Shown one piece after another: positions 41,527-49,646 of a stretch of DNA of 64,000 nucleotides. Source of the stretch: Psychroflexus montanilacus. Lineage in GTDB: Bacteria > Bacteroidota > Bacteroidia > Flavobacteriales > Flavobacteriaceae. The position numbers were made by a program, and so were the translations under genes. Within the stretch, counting starts at the first letter, position 1. Each line of letters starts with the position of its first letter. The notes beneath the pieces were generated by a model. That model had not been told where the DNA came from. It did no database searches and saw only the letters and a list, made by a program, of their open reading frames with translations. Where the stretch lies: NCBI RefSeq assembly GCF_020164535.1, contig NZ_JAIQZC010000003.1:248001-312000 (forward strand). Reading direction: 5' to 3'.

Positions 41527-43536
41527 ATGAATAAAACTGAAGGACATAATTTCTCTATGTTAATCTTGCTCCCAAGCAAGATGATCTTGGTTTTGGTGTT
41601 GCTTTTTAACTTTTCCATGCACGCTCAGGATAGGGAAATAAGAAAAGACTCTCTTAAGATAAACGATAGTATAATTGGAATAGCAGAATACGAGTACGAT
41701 AAAAGTCGAGGGGAGACCGTTTACGACGGGAAATTCAATTTTCAATCAGTTACAGAGTCCAAGTTAAAAAGTTTTGACTTTGAAGCGATCACCTATGAAG
41801 GTGAGTTTTCCTCTGATAAAAAAACTGGTGATTGGCTGTATTCCAATAAAAAAATGATAGAAGGTGATCAGAAATTTGTTTCTGGGTTTAGAGTTGGAAA
41901 TTTAGCTTCTGGAACCGAAAATTTAGTTTCAGGTCAATTTCAAGATGGCGTAGCTGTAGGGAATTGGAAAGTCGTAAAACAGGATTATATTAATTCCAAT
42001 GTAGAAGACACCTTATTTTTGATAGAATCTACTTTCAAAAACAACCAACTTGTAGGCTCATTAAAGTCAAATTCTAAATCTATTCTTGTTCAAGGTTATT
42101 TTAACGCCGATGGATATTTCCATGGGGAATGGGAGATTGAACATAAAGATGAAAAGGTTATAGAAAATCGAACTTTTGAAGCAGGCCTTTTGAAAAAATA
42201 TGAAATCATCATTGATGGTAAAACCTTTGATATTTCTTATGCTGGCTTAGATACAACAATAGCAAAAGAAGAGCAATGGGAAGACATCACTCTTGAAGAT
42301 GGATATTTTGATATTTTAAACCTTGTAGATCTTGAAGTTGAACAATCAGTTTCTTCATCTATCGATGTGTCGCTTAATACTTACCACAAAAAAACGAACG
42401 AGTTTATTGAAAACAGTATACTTTCTTTTTCATACAATACACAATTTGACATTTGGAATGCTTTTAAAGGCAGTAAACCATTAGGTTTAGGAAAATTCAA
42501 AGTGAGAAAACTTGAGTTGACTTCAAAAGAAAAGAAACAAGTAAATGAGATAGCAGAGAATTTTGACGAAATACAAGCTATGCTGAAAGAATTTCAAGAT
42601 AATTCTAAGGTAAAAATAGGTAAGCCTGTTTATGAAAAATTCAATGAAGCTGAATTGATTTTCAATGTCTACAGAAATGAGATGAGTCAATTGAAAAAAC
42701 TGGTGAATGTCGTTACCTCTGATGCTTTTGTATACATACAAAGAGATGATATTTACAATAGGATATGGCCTAAGCTCCGCTTTCCTGTAGAAGTGACCTA
42801 TGAATTTCAATCTGAATTGGTCACCAAATCTCATAAATTCCCAAATTCACCAGAACGTGAAGACTTTGACCTGGAAAAGGCAAACCTTCTGATAAATGAC
42901 ATATATAAAGATGTAAAGGCTATAAGCGAAGAAGTGAGCGAAATCTTTGAGGCGATGGAGGTCGAAAAATCACTCTCTGAAGATGAAGAGAAGCTGATCA
43001 AGAAGAAAGATAAAATTGAAAGTCTTTTTGATGCAAATTCTAAAGAAGAAAATTATAATTCACTACATGAACGTTATTCTAATTTAGTTCTGGAACTTAC
43101 CGAAGAATGCTTTAATGCTTATGGCAATTTAGAAGTTGATAAAAAGAAGAAAGAAATTAAAAACCTACTAAGCTGTTTTGATAACCTTATCGATTTCTAC
43201 GAGTTTTTAGAAGATTTAAAGTCTAAAAACGAGCGTTTAGATGATGCTTATACAAACACGACTTTCAACCCCTATATGATGGTAGATATGTCTGAACGTA
43301 TCAAAGAAAATATCTATGAGGCCTTTGATGAAAGTCTCAAACCCTATCTGCTTGATAAATTAAGCGGTGACTTTTCTTGTGGAAAACTGGAAAATGCCAT
43401 GGAAGATATAAATAAGGTCTATCAAAAGATGCTGGATTTGAGCAAGCGTGATACAAAGGCAGAAGAAAGAGAATTAAGAAGACAAAAAGATCCTGAAAAG
43501 ATTTTATCAGTCTTAGAAATTGACTTGAAATATTGA
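41527..43536 (+). CDS. Exported protein with MORN-like repeats and a helical C-terminus
   Basis: A 669-residue protein of no family that I can name. The first 35 residues contain a signal-like segment (MILVLVLLFNFSMHAQ at about 19-34). Residues about 55-220 hold degenerate MORN/YwqK-type repeats: YEGEFSSDKKTGDWLYSN, VSGQFQDGVAVGNWKVV, VQGYFNADGYFHGEWEIE. Residues about 330-650 are charged, helical and probably coiled-coil, with four or more cysteines. It starts eight bases after rluB and ends with TGATG overlap to the DUF2490 gene. The third gene of the run also has MORN repeats, so the three may act as an envelope unit. Confidence 0.6.
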   Translation: MNKTEGHNFSMLILLPSKMILVLVLLFNFSMHAQDREIRKDSLKINDSIIGIAEYEYDKSRGETVYDGKFNFQSVTESKLKSFDFEAITYEGEFSSDKKTGDWLYSNKKMIEGDQKFVSGFRVGNLASGTENLVSGQFQDGVAVGNWKVVKQDYINSNVEDTLFLIESTFKNNQLVGSLKSNSKSILVQGYFNADGYFHGEWEIEHKDEKVIENRTFEAGLLKKYEIIIDGKTFDISYAGLDTTIAKEEQWEDITLEDGYFDILNLVDLEVEQSVSSSIDVSLNTYHKKTNEFIENSILSFSYNTQFDIWNAFKGSKPLGLGKFKVRKLELTSKEKKQVNEIAENFDEIQAMLKEFQDNSKVKIGKPVYEKFNEAELIFNVYRNEMSQLKKLVNVVTSDAFVYIQRDDIYNRIWPKLRFPVEVTYEFQSELVTKSHKFPNSPEREDFDLEKANLLINDIYKDVKAISEEVSEIFEAMEVEKSLSEDEEKLIKKKDKIESLFDANSKEENYNSLHERYSNLVLELTEECFNAYGNLEVDKKKKEIKNLLSCFDNLIDFYEFLEDLKSKNERLDDAYTNTTFNPYMMVDMSERIKENIYEAFDESLKPYLLDKLSGDFSCGKLENAMEDINKVYQKMLDLSKRDTKAEERELRRQKDPEKILSVLEIDLKY

Positions 43537-44363
43537 TGTTTATGAAGTTGAGAGGAGCTTATTTTTTCGCCTTAATTTTTATTTGTTTTTCAAGCCTAGT
43601 TTTTTCTCAGGAAGGTGAGAACAGTTTTCCAGACCAATCCATTTTAAGTGAACCAGAAACACTTACCTGGATCAATAGTTACGGTACTTTCCGTATTAGT
43701 GAAAAATGGTTTTGGCATGCGGAACTTCACTACAGGATGCGGGAGAACGATGACCGAAACTTCATAGGAGATGTTGCTCAAATCTACAATAGGCACGGGA
43801 TCAAATACATTCCTACAAAAAACTTCAGTGCTACATTTGGTGGGGTGTTGAGGGTGGATTTTGGAGAGCAAAGCGGAGATGACCTGCAAGACCTTATCCT
43901 GGAGCCTCGGCTTTGGCATGAATACATTTGGACAATGCCATTTGAACGTTTTAGAGTATACCACAGGATAAGAATAGAACATAGATGGAAGAGAAGTTTT
44001 GCTAAAGGTTCAGATTATGAGTTTGGAAATAGGTGGCGTTATAAATTCATGATGAAAATCCCGCTAAATAAACCCAATTTACAACCTGGAGCTTTCTACT
44101 TCAATCCAGATGTTGAGCTTATTATGCAAACTGGGAAAGGAATTGTAGATAACCCAGTTGAAGATTTGAGATTATATCCTGGCATAGGTTACATCGCCTC
44201 TCCAAGAGTAAGTTATTCTGCCAACATGATGTACACCACTGGGCAATCTTCTGACTTTGGAGGGGTATATAGAGAACGTTGGATATTCAAATTCAACGTT
44301 TACATTAACTTAGATCTTAGAAAATTTGATGACAAAATACCAGATACAAGATTCTACGAATAA
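43536..44363 (+). CDS. DUF2490 family outer-membrane protein
   Basis: A 275-residue protein with a signal peptide (MFMKLRGAYFFALIFICFSS) ending before EGENSFP. It matches DUF2490: WINSYGTFRISEKWFWHAELHYRM, ILEPRLWHEYIWTMPFERFRVYHR in two pieces, and IGYIASPRVSYSANMMYTTG. Members are predicted barrel proteins of the outer membrane. I use the ATG at 43536, which overlaps the TGA of the previous gene (TGATG, translational coupling); an ATG two codons later is also possible. A MORN gene follows after 12 bases. Confidence 0.8.
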   Translation: MFMKLRGAYFFALIFICFSSLVFSQEGENSFPDQSILSEPETLTWINSYGTFRISEKWFWHAELHYRMRENDDRNFIGDVAQIYNRHGIKYIPTKNFSATFGGVLRVDFGEQSGDDLQDLILEPRLWHEYIWTMPFERFRVYHRIRIEHRWKRSFAKGSDYEFGNRWRYKFMMKIPLNKPNLQPGAFYFNPDVELIMQTGKGIVDNPVEDLRLYPGIGYIASPRVSYSANMMYTTGQSSDFGGVYRERWIFKFNVYINLDLRKFDDKIPDTRFYE

Positions 44364-44375
44364 AATTTATTCAAT

Positions 44376-45269
44376 ATGAGTTCAAAAGATAAAAAAAATA
44401 AAAAACGTTACAGATTTTTATTCCTCATCGCACTTCTTACAATATTAGGTTTATTGGTGATTATTTATACTGTGGATTCCAAGCTTACTGCATATGAAGA
44501 AAGTGAAACCATTCCTGTTTCTGCTTATGAAGAATTAGAAACCGAATTCAATACGCTTCAAGATTTAATTGCGGTAGATGACATTTGGATTCTTGATAAG
44601 CGACCTGAAAAAGCATTGAGAGGATATAAGGATTTGAATATTTTGGATAAAAATTTGAAAAAAAAAGTTGATGAAAGAATTCAGCGTATTCAAGATATTT
44701 TAGATTCTCAAGAGGATGATGAGCTAACCAAAATAAATATGAGGACTGAGTTGAACAACTTACAACAGGAAAAGGATTCAATTTCAGTTAAGTTAGATTC
44801 TCTTCAGCAAAATTTTAAATTGACTTCAAGTCAGCTGAAGCGTACAAATGATAGTCTCGAAAACGAACTGAGCAGCAAAACAAGGCAACTAGATCGTAAG
44901 GAAACATTAAAGGTTATTAGTTTTAAGTCAGAAAATGATGTCCTTATTCACTATATCGGCGAAACTAAAGGCAATGAAGCTGATGGTAGTGGAGTTGGGG
45001 TTTGGGCTAACGGTTCAATTTATAGAGGAGAATGGACAAACAACAGGAGAAACGGGAGAGGTGAGTTTAAATGGTCTGATGGTGCTCGGTACGAGGGTGA
45101 CTTTGTCATGGGTGAACGAACAGGAGAGGGGACTTTTTATTATCCAACAGGCGAAAAATATGAAGGTCAATTCAAAAAAGGTTTACGAAGTGGTTCAGGG
45201 ACACTTTATGACATCGATGGTAATGTCAGTTTTGAAGGGAGATGGGAAAAAGATAAACCTATACAGTGA
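44376..45269 (+). CDS. Membrane-anchored MORN-repeat protein
   Basis: A 297-residue protein: a basic N-terminus (SSKDKKNKKRYR), one membrane helix (FLFLIALLTILGLLVIIYTV, about 15-34), a coiled-coil region (about 75-180, with LNNLQQEKDSISVKLDSLQ) and C-terminal MORN repeats (about 200-290: YRGEWTNNRRNGRGEFKWSD, YEGDFVMGERTGEGTFYYP, YEGQFKKGLRSGSGTLYD). MORN repeats bind lipids or proteins and often act as scaffolds. The topology puts the coiled coil and repeats on the periplasmic side. It is last in the rluB-MORN-DUF2490-MORN run, followed by a terminator. Confidence 0.78.
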   Translation: MSSKDKKNKKRYRFLFLIALLTILGLLVIIYTVDSKLTAYEESETIPVSAYEELETEFNTLQDLIAVDDIWILDKRPEKALRGYKDLNILDKNLKKKVDERIQRIQDILDSQEDDELTKINMRTELNNLQQEKDSISVKLDSLQQNFKLTSSQLKRTNDSLENELSSKTRQLDRKETLKVISFKSENDVLIHYIGETKGNEADGSGVGVWANGSIYRGEWTNNRRNGRGEFKWSDGARYEGDFVMGERTGEGTFYYPTGEKYEGQFKKGLRSGSGTLYDIDGNVSFEGRWEKDKPIQ

Positions 45270-45294
45270 TATGAACTTAATATTAAGAATTTTG

Positions 45295-45326
45295 AAAGCC
45301 TTAAAATTTAACATTTTAAGGCTTTT
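45295..45326 (+). terminator. Intrinsic terminator of the rluB/MORN run
   Basis: AAAGCCTTAAAA and TTTTAAGGCTTT pair across a short loop, ending in a T-run. The 185 bases from here to the arginine decarboxylase gene show no clear element except a TAACTTTA box-like sequence near 45481. Confidence 0.82.
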
Positions 45327-45510
45327 TACTTATCTATAAATGAGTTTCATTTGTATTGAATTTCAATTTAATCCAGCTTCAACTCATGAAGTTTCTCCAA
45401 GTCTGCAAGTTTGTGTTATATCATCCAATCTTTAATTTTCACTAAGATTGATAACTCTTCACAAAACATATTTTTTTTACTTAACTTTAAGGCTAACAAT
45501 TAGTTTATAA

Positions 45511-46911
45511 ATGAACACAAAGTACATTGACTTAATCAGTCAAACCTATGATTTTCCCCAAGACGAATTTACTTTAAGTGACAACGAACTCAAGTTTCAT
45601 GATATTGACCTTATGGGTCTAGTTGAAAAATATGGAGCCCCACTAAAGTTTACCTACTTACCTAAAATTTCTGAAAACATTCTCAGAGCTCAGAAATGGT
45701 TTAAAGAGGCAATAGAAAAACACGACTATAAGGGCAGTTACAATTACTGTTATTGTACCAAAAGTTCCCATTTTAAACACGTGTTGGATGAAGCTTTAAA
45801 GAATAATATTCATATTGAAACCTCATCAGCTTTTGATATTGATATTGTAAACAGCTTGAAAGAGAAAGGGAAAATCACCAAAGACACCTATGTGATTTGC
45901 AATGGTTTTAAAAGGGATCAATACGTTTCCAATATTGCCAATTTAATCAATAGCGGTCATCATAATTGTATTCCTGTAATAGATAATTACGAAGAGATAG
46001 CTTTACTTACCAGAGATATCGATAAAGACTTTAAAATTGGAATTAGAATCGCTTCTGAAGAAGAACCAAAGTTTGAATTTTATACCTCTAGGTTAGGGAT
46101 TGGTTATAAAAATATTGTCCCGTTTTACGAAGATCAGATCAAAAATAATGATCAGGTTGATCTTAAAATGCTTCATTTCTTTATCAATACAGGCATACGA
46201 GATAACGCCTACTATTGGAATGAACTTCAGAAATGTTTACGCGTTTACACCAGATTGAAAAAGATTTGCCCAAGTTTGGATAGTCTTAATATTGGGGGAG
46301 GTTTTCCTATCAAAAACTCACTTGCTTTTGAATACGATTATCAATATATGATTGATGAGGTTATCAATCAAATCAAACTGACTTGCGAGGAAGAGGACGT
46401 TCCTGTACCGCATATCTTTACTGAATTTGGAAGTTTTACAGTAGGAGAAAGTGGAGGAGCTATCTATGAAGTTTTGTATCAAAAACAACAAAATGACCGT
46501 GAAAAGTGGAATATGATCAACTCTTCGTTTATCACTACATTGCCAGATTCCTGGGCGATAAGCAAACGATTTATCATGCTGGCCATTAACAGGTGGCAGG
46601 ACAGGTACGAACGGGTTCTGCTTGGAGGCTTAACTTGTGATAGTGATGATTATTACAATTCTGAACAACATATGAATGCGATCTATCTTCCCAAATATGA
46701 GAAAGAAGATCCGCTGTATATCGGCTTTTTCAATACGGGAGCCTATCAAGAAACTATAGGTGGATTTGGAGGCTTGCAGCATTGCTTAATTCCAAGTCCT
46801 AAGCATATTTTAATACAAAAAAACGACGATGGAAGTCTGTCGACAGAATTATTTAGCGAACAACAAAAAAGTGAAGATTTACTCAAAATTTTAGGTTATC
46901 ATGGCATCTAA
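45511..46911 (+). CDS. speA: Biosynthetic arginine decarboxylase-like PLP enzyme
   Basis: A 466-residue fold-III (alanine-racemase type) decarboxylase. The PLP lysine is expected at K84 in NYCYCTKSSHF, and GGGFPIKN and FGSFTVGESGGA give the later phosphate- and substrate-binding parts. It is much shorter than the E. coli enzyme (about 650) but normal for the Bacteroidota SpeA group, which lacks the insert. It makes agmatine from arginine. speB overlaps its end by 11 bases, and the two form the start of putrescine synthesis. Confidence 0.88.
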   Translation: MNTKYIDLISQTYDFPQDEFTLSDNELKFHDIDLMGLVEKYGAPLKFTYLPKISENILRAQKWFKEAIEKHDYKGSYNYCYCTKSSHFKHVLDEALKNNIHIETSSAFDIDIVNSLKEKGKITKDTYVICNGFKRDQYVSNIANLINSGHHNCIPVIDNYEEIALLTRDIDKDFKIGIRIASEEEPKFEFYTSRLGIGYKNIVPFYEDQIKNNDQVDLKMLHFFINTGIRDNAYYWNELQKCLRVYTRLKKICPSLDSLNIGGGFPIKNSLAFEYDYQYMIDEVINQIKLTCEEEDVPVPHIFTEFGSFTVGESGGAIYEVLYQKQQNDREKWNMINSSFITTLPDSWAISKRFIMLAINRWQDRYERVLLGGLTCDSDDYYNSEQHMNAIYLPKYEKEDPLYIGFFNTGAYQETIGGFGGLQHCLIPSPKHILIQKNDDGSLSTELFSEQQKSEDLLKILGYHGI

Positions 46912-47776
46912 AACAAATTATGCAGGAATTCCAGACAAGTATGCACGTATAGACGAGGCGAAAGTCGTTTTAATTCCAGTTCCCTATGATGGAACAAGTT
47001 CTTGGCAAAAAGGAGCAGATAAAGGCCCTCAGGCCTTCTTGGAAGCTTCGGAAAATATGGAGTTATACGACATAGAAACCCGGACAGAAGTTTACAAGAA
47101 AGGAATTTATCTGGCGCCTCCTGTGTCGGAGAATAGTTCGCCAGAAAAAATGGTGGAAGCTGTTCACAAGACCACCAAAAACTATATTGCTCAGGATAAA
47201 TTCGTCACTATTTTTGGAGGTGAACATTCTGTTTCCATCGGCACCATCCGAGCTTTTCACGAGCAATTTCCAGATTTGACGGTTGTTCAACTTGATGCTC
47301 ATGCGGACTTGAGACCTTCTTATGAGGGAAGTGCCTGCAATCACGCCTGTGCGGTTCATGAAGCTAGTAAAAAAGGAAATTTAATCCAAGTTGGAATTCG
47401 TTCTATGGATGAGTCAGAGTTAGAACATATGGATGAAAACCGTGTGTATTTTGCTCATGATTTGTATGAAGATTGGCAAGATGATGCTATAGGACAAATG
47501 ACTCCTAATGTCTTTATTACCATAGACCTGGATGCTTTTGACCCATCAATTATGCCTTCCACAGGAACCCCGGAGCCAGGAGGTTTATTCTGGTACGAAA
47601 CTTTGGAGTTTTTAAAAGATATTTTCAAAAAGAAAAATGTGGTTGGGTTTGATATCGTAGAACTTTGCCCTAATGAAGTCGATAAGTCATCCGATTTCTT
47701 GGCAGCAAAGCTGTATTATAAAATGTTGAGCTATAAATTCAAATATGAAAATGCTTCTGAAGACGAGGAGGATTAG
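46901..47776 (+). CDS. speB: Agmatinase (ureohydrolase family)
   Basis: A 291-residue manganese enzyme that hydrolyses agmatine to putrescine and urea. Metal ligands are intact: FGGEHSVS, LDAHADLRPSY and the TIDLDAFDPSIMPSTGTPEP segment. Its ATG lies inside the end of the arginine decarboxylase gene (11-base overlap), so translation is coupled. An IVP-like gene with purine-rich flanks intervenes before the DHS-like gene that probably completes the pathway. Confidence 0.92.
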   Translation: MASKTNYAGIPDKYARIDEAKVVLIPVPYDGTSSWQKGADKGPQAFLEASENMELYDIETRTEVYKKGIYLAPPVSENSSPEKMVEAVHKTTKNYIAQDKFVTIFGGEHSVSIGTIRAFHEQFPDLTVVQLDAHADLRPSYEGSACNHACAVHEASKKGNLIQVGIRSMDESELEHMDENRVYFAHDLYEDWQDDAIGQMTPNVFITIDLDAFDPSIMPSTGTPEPGGLFWYETLEFLKDIFKKKNVVGFDIVELCPNEVDKSSDFLAAKLYYKMLSYKFKYENASEDEED

Positions 47777-47810
47777 ATATTAGAAGTGAGATTTTAGATT
47801 TTTGATCTTT

Positions 47811-47850
47811 AGAGCAAAGAGAAAAGAACAAAGAGAAAAGAAAATAGAGC
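47811..47850 (+). repeat. Left purine-rich flank of the IVP-like element
   Basis: Composed almost only of A and G, with direct repeats of AAAGAGAAAAGAA and a GAACAAAGAGA word that recurs at about 48248 and 48296 beyond the gene. Its reverse complement is loosely matched at 48404-48433. Confidence 0.45.
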
Positions 47851-47871
47851 TTAGTTTAAAAAATATTTCTA

Positions 47872-48225
47872 ATGGCTAAAAGGCATAACTATAAAAATTT
47901 AAATATTTGGAAGTTAGGCTTGGAGATTGCTTTTGAGGTATCGGATGTTATAAAAAAGTTCCCTTCTTTAGAAAGGTTTGCATTGTCCGATCAAATGAAT
48001 CGTTGTTCTATATCCATACCCAGTAATATTGCAGAAGGCTCAGCTGGGAGTCAAAAAAGCTTTAAACATTTCATCAATGTTTCAATTGGGTCTTCTTTTG
48101 AACTTATTACACAACTTCTTATCGCAAAACATAGATTATATTTAACTGAAAAAGAATTTCAAGAGTTAGAAACCAAGATTGAACATTTCCAAAGAATGGC
48201 TTCAGCTTTTCAAAATCAGTTGTAG
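47872..48225 (+). CDS. Four-helix-bundle protein (23S rRNA intervening-sequence type, IVP/S23)
   Basis: A 117-residue basic helical protein. It matches the IVP/S23 family: HNYKNLNIWKLGLEIAFEVS, FALSDQMNRCSISIPSNIAEGS (in two pieces) and the C-terminal helix IEHFQRMASAFQNQL. Members are coded in 23S rRNA intervening sequences and, often, elsewhere in genomes as lone genes. No rRNA gene is near. It interrupts the putrescine/homospermidine genes, and both sides carry purine-rich repeats (left 47811-47850; right 48226-48330) with an inverted pyrimidine-rich copy at 48404-48433. The function is unknown; the layout suggests a small mobile or retro-inserted unit. Confidence 0.85.
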   Translation: MAKRHNYKNLNIWKLGLEIAFEVSDVIKKFPSLERFALSDQMNRCSISIPSNIAEGSAGSQKSFKHFINVSIGSSFELITQLLIAKHRLYLTEKEFQELETKIEHFQRMASAFQNQL

Positions 48226-48457
48226 TTAGATTGTAGAAAAGAATATAGAACAAAGAGAATAGAAAAAAGACAAGAGAAGAAAGTGAAGAGGGCAGAGAAC
48301 AAAGAGAGAATGCCAAGAATCTAAAATACAGATAGTTAGAGCAAAAAAAAGACTAAAGAAAATATTTATAGAGGTTATATAACCGTAGGTTTAACGATAT
48401 AAATCTATGTTCTATTTTCCTTGTTCTTTTTTCAGAATCAAAATAAAACATAAACCC
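48226..48457 (+). repeat. Right flank of the IVP-like element
   Basis: Purine-rich repeats (GAACAAAGAGA words near 48248 and 48296), then a 12-bp palindrome GGTTATATAACC at 48373-48384, then a pyrimidine-rich stretch 48404-48433 whose reverse complement resembles the left flank. It leads directly to the DHS-like gene start at 48458; no standard promoter box is obvious. Confidence 0.45.
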
Positions 48458-49426
48458 ATGAGTAAACCCATTTCAGAATTTATAGAAAAATATTACTTAC
48501 ATTTCAATGCAGCGAGTCTTGTAGATGCTGCGAAAGCATACGAAAAGCAATTGGAAGGCGGTTCCAAGATGCTGGTTTCCCTGGCAGGGGCGATGAGTAC
48601 TGCAGAATTAGGTAAGATTTTCGCCGAAATGATTCGTCAGGATAAAGTGCACATCGTGTCTTGCACAGGAGCCAATTTGGAAGAAGATATTATGAATTTG
48701 GTCGCTCACTCCCATTACAAGCGGGTCCCTGAATACCGAGATCTGACGCCGCAAGACGAATGGAAGCTTTTAGAAAAAGGATTGAATCGGGTGACGGATA
48801 CCTGTATTCCTGAAGAAGAAGCTTTTAGACGTTTGCAGAAACACATTGTGAAAATCTGGAAAGATGCGGAGGCTAAAGGTGAGCGTTACTTTCCGCACGA
48901 ATACATGTATAAATTGTTGCTTTCGGGAGTTTTGGAAGAGTATTATGAAATCGACCTGAAAGATTCCTGGATGTATGCTGCAGCAGAGAAGAATTTGCCC
49001 ATCGTGGTCCCTGGATGGGAAGACAGTACCATGGGAAATATTTTTGCCAGCTATGTAATGAAAGGAGAATTGAAAGCGTCTACCGTAAAATCTGGAATTG
49101 AGTACATGACATTTCTGGCAGATTGGTACACCGATAACTCAAAAGAAGGCATTGGCTTTTTCCAAATTGGAGGAGGAATTGCAGGGGATTTCCCAATTTG
49201 TGTGGTGCCCATGTTGTACCAGGATATGGAACGCACGGATACGCCATTTTGGAACTACTTTTGCCAGATTTCAGATTCAACTACGAGTTACGGATCCTAC
49301 TCCGGAGCGGTTCCCAACGAAAAAATTACCTGGGGGAAACTGGACATCGATACGCCTAAATTTATCATAGAAAGCGATGCCACGATTGTTGCTCCCCTTA
49401 TTTTTGCTTACTTGCTGGAAATGTAA
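48458..49426 (+). CDS. Deoxyhypusine synthase-like protein, candidate homospermidine synthase
   Basis: A 322-residue protein started at the ATG at 48458; a longer in-frame reading adds 17 residues of AT-rich leader. It matches the bacterial DHS-like family: SLAGAMSTAELGKIFAEMI, HIVSCTGANLEEDIMN, PGWEDSTMGN and SGAVPNEKITWGK. In classical DHS the active-site lysine lies in a GGGxxKHH motif; here the equivalent reads GGGIAGDF (238-245), with no lysine. Bacterial homologues can make homospermidine from putrescine (as in Anabaena SpeY), which fits the neighbouring arginine decarboxylase and agmatinase. Which reaction it does with this active site is open. Bacteria have no eIF5A to modify. Confidence 0.82.
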   Translation: MSKPISEFIEKYYLHFNAASLVDAAKAYEKQLEGGSKMLVSLAGAMSTAELGKIFAEMIRQDKVHIVSCTGANLEEDIMNLVAHSHYKRVPEYRDLTPQDEWKLLEKGLNRVTDTCIPEEEAFRRLQKHIVKIWKDAEAKGERYFPHEYMYKLLLSGVLEEYYEIDLKDSWMYAAAEKNLPIVVPGWEDSTMGNIFASYVMKGELKASTVKSGIEYMTFLADWYTDNSKEGIGFFQIGGGIAGDFPICVVPMLYQDMERTDTPFWNYFCQISDSTTSYGSYSGAVPNEKITWGKLDIDTPKFIIESDATIVAPLIFAYLLEM

Positions 49427-49478
49427 GCGCTCTTTTTAATTTGCTTTTTTTAAAAAGTGAACCTTATAAGCTTTAGAA

Positions 49479-49518
49479 ATCATCTTCGCTTTGGACGCCT
49501 AATTCAAACGAAGATGAT
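49479..49518. repeat. Inverted repeat in the 3' region of the DHS-like gene
   Basis: ATCATCTTCG and CGAAGATGAT pair, extended inwards by TTTG/CAAA with a one-base bulge. No T-run follows, so a terminator is uncertain. Confidence 0.4.
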
Positions 49519-49550
49519 ATGTAAAGCTCATTATCTATAGACTTTATGGC

Positions 49551-49558
49551 TAACTTTG
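49551..49558 (+). promoter_or_regulatory. -7 box of the GNAT-nitrilase gene
   Basis: TAACTTTG followed by CA. The leader is about 80 bases and contains a 26-codon upstream reading frame (ATG at 49576) whose end overlaps the gene start at 49647. Confidence 0.55.
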
Positions 49559-49646
49559 CACAAGTTCAGTAGTAAAATGATATCCCTTTTCTATTCTGAA
49601 ATTAATACCGGTCATATTTTAATTTTATACTTAAATCAACGCTTTT

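Noticed and set aside
47872-48225. IVP gene as a sign of a nearby 23S rRNA gene
   Set aside because: No rRNA sequence is present on either side; the neighbours are polyamine genes.
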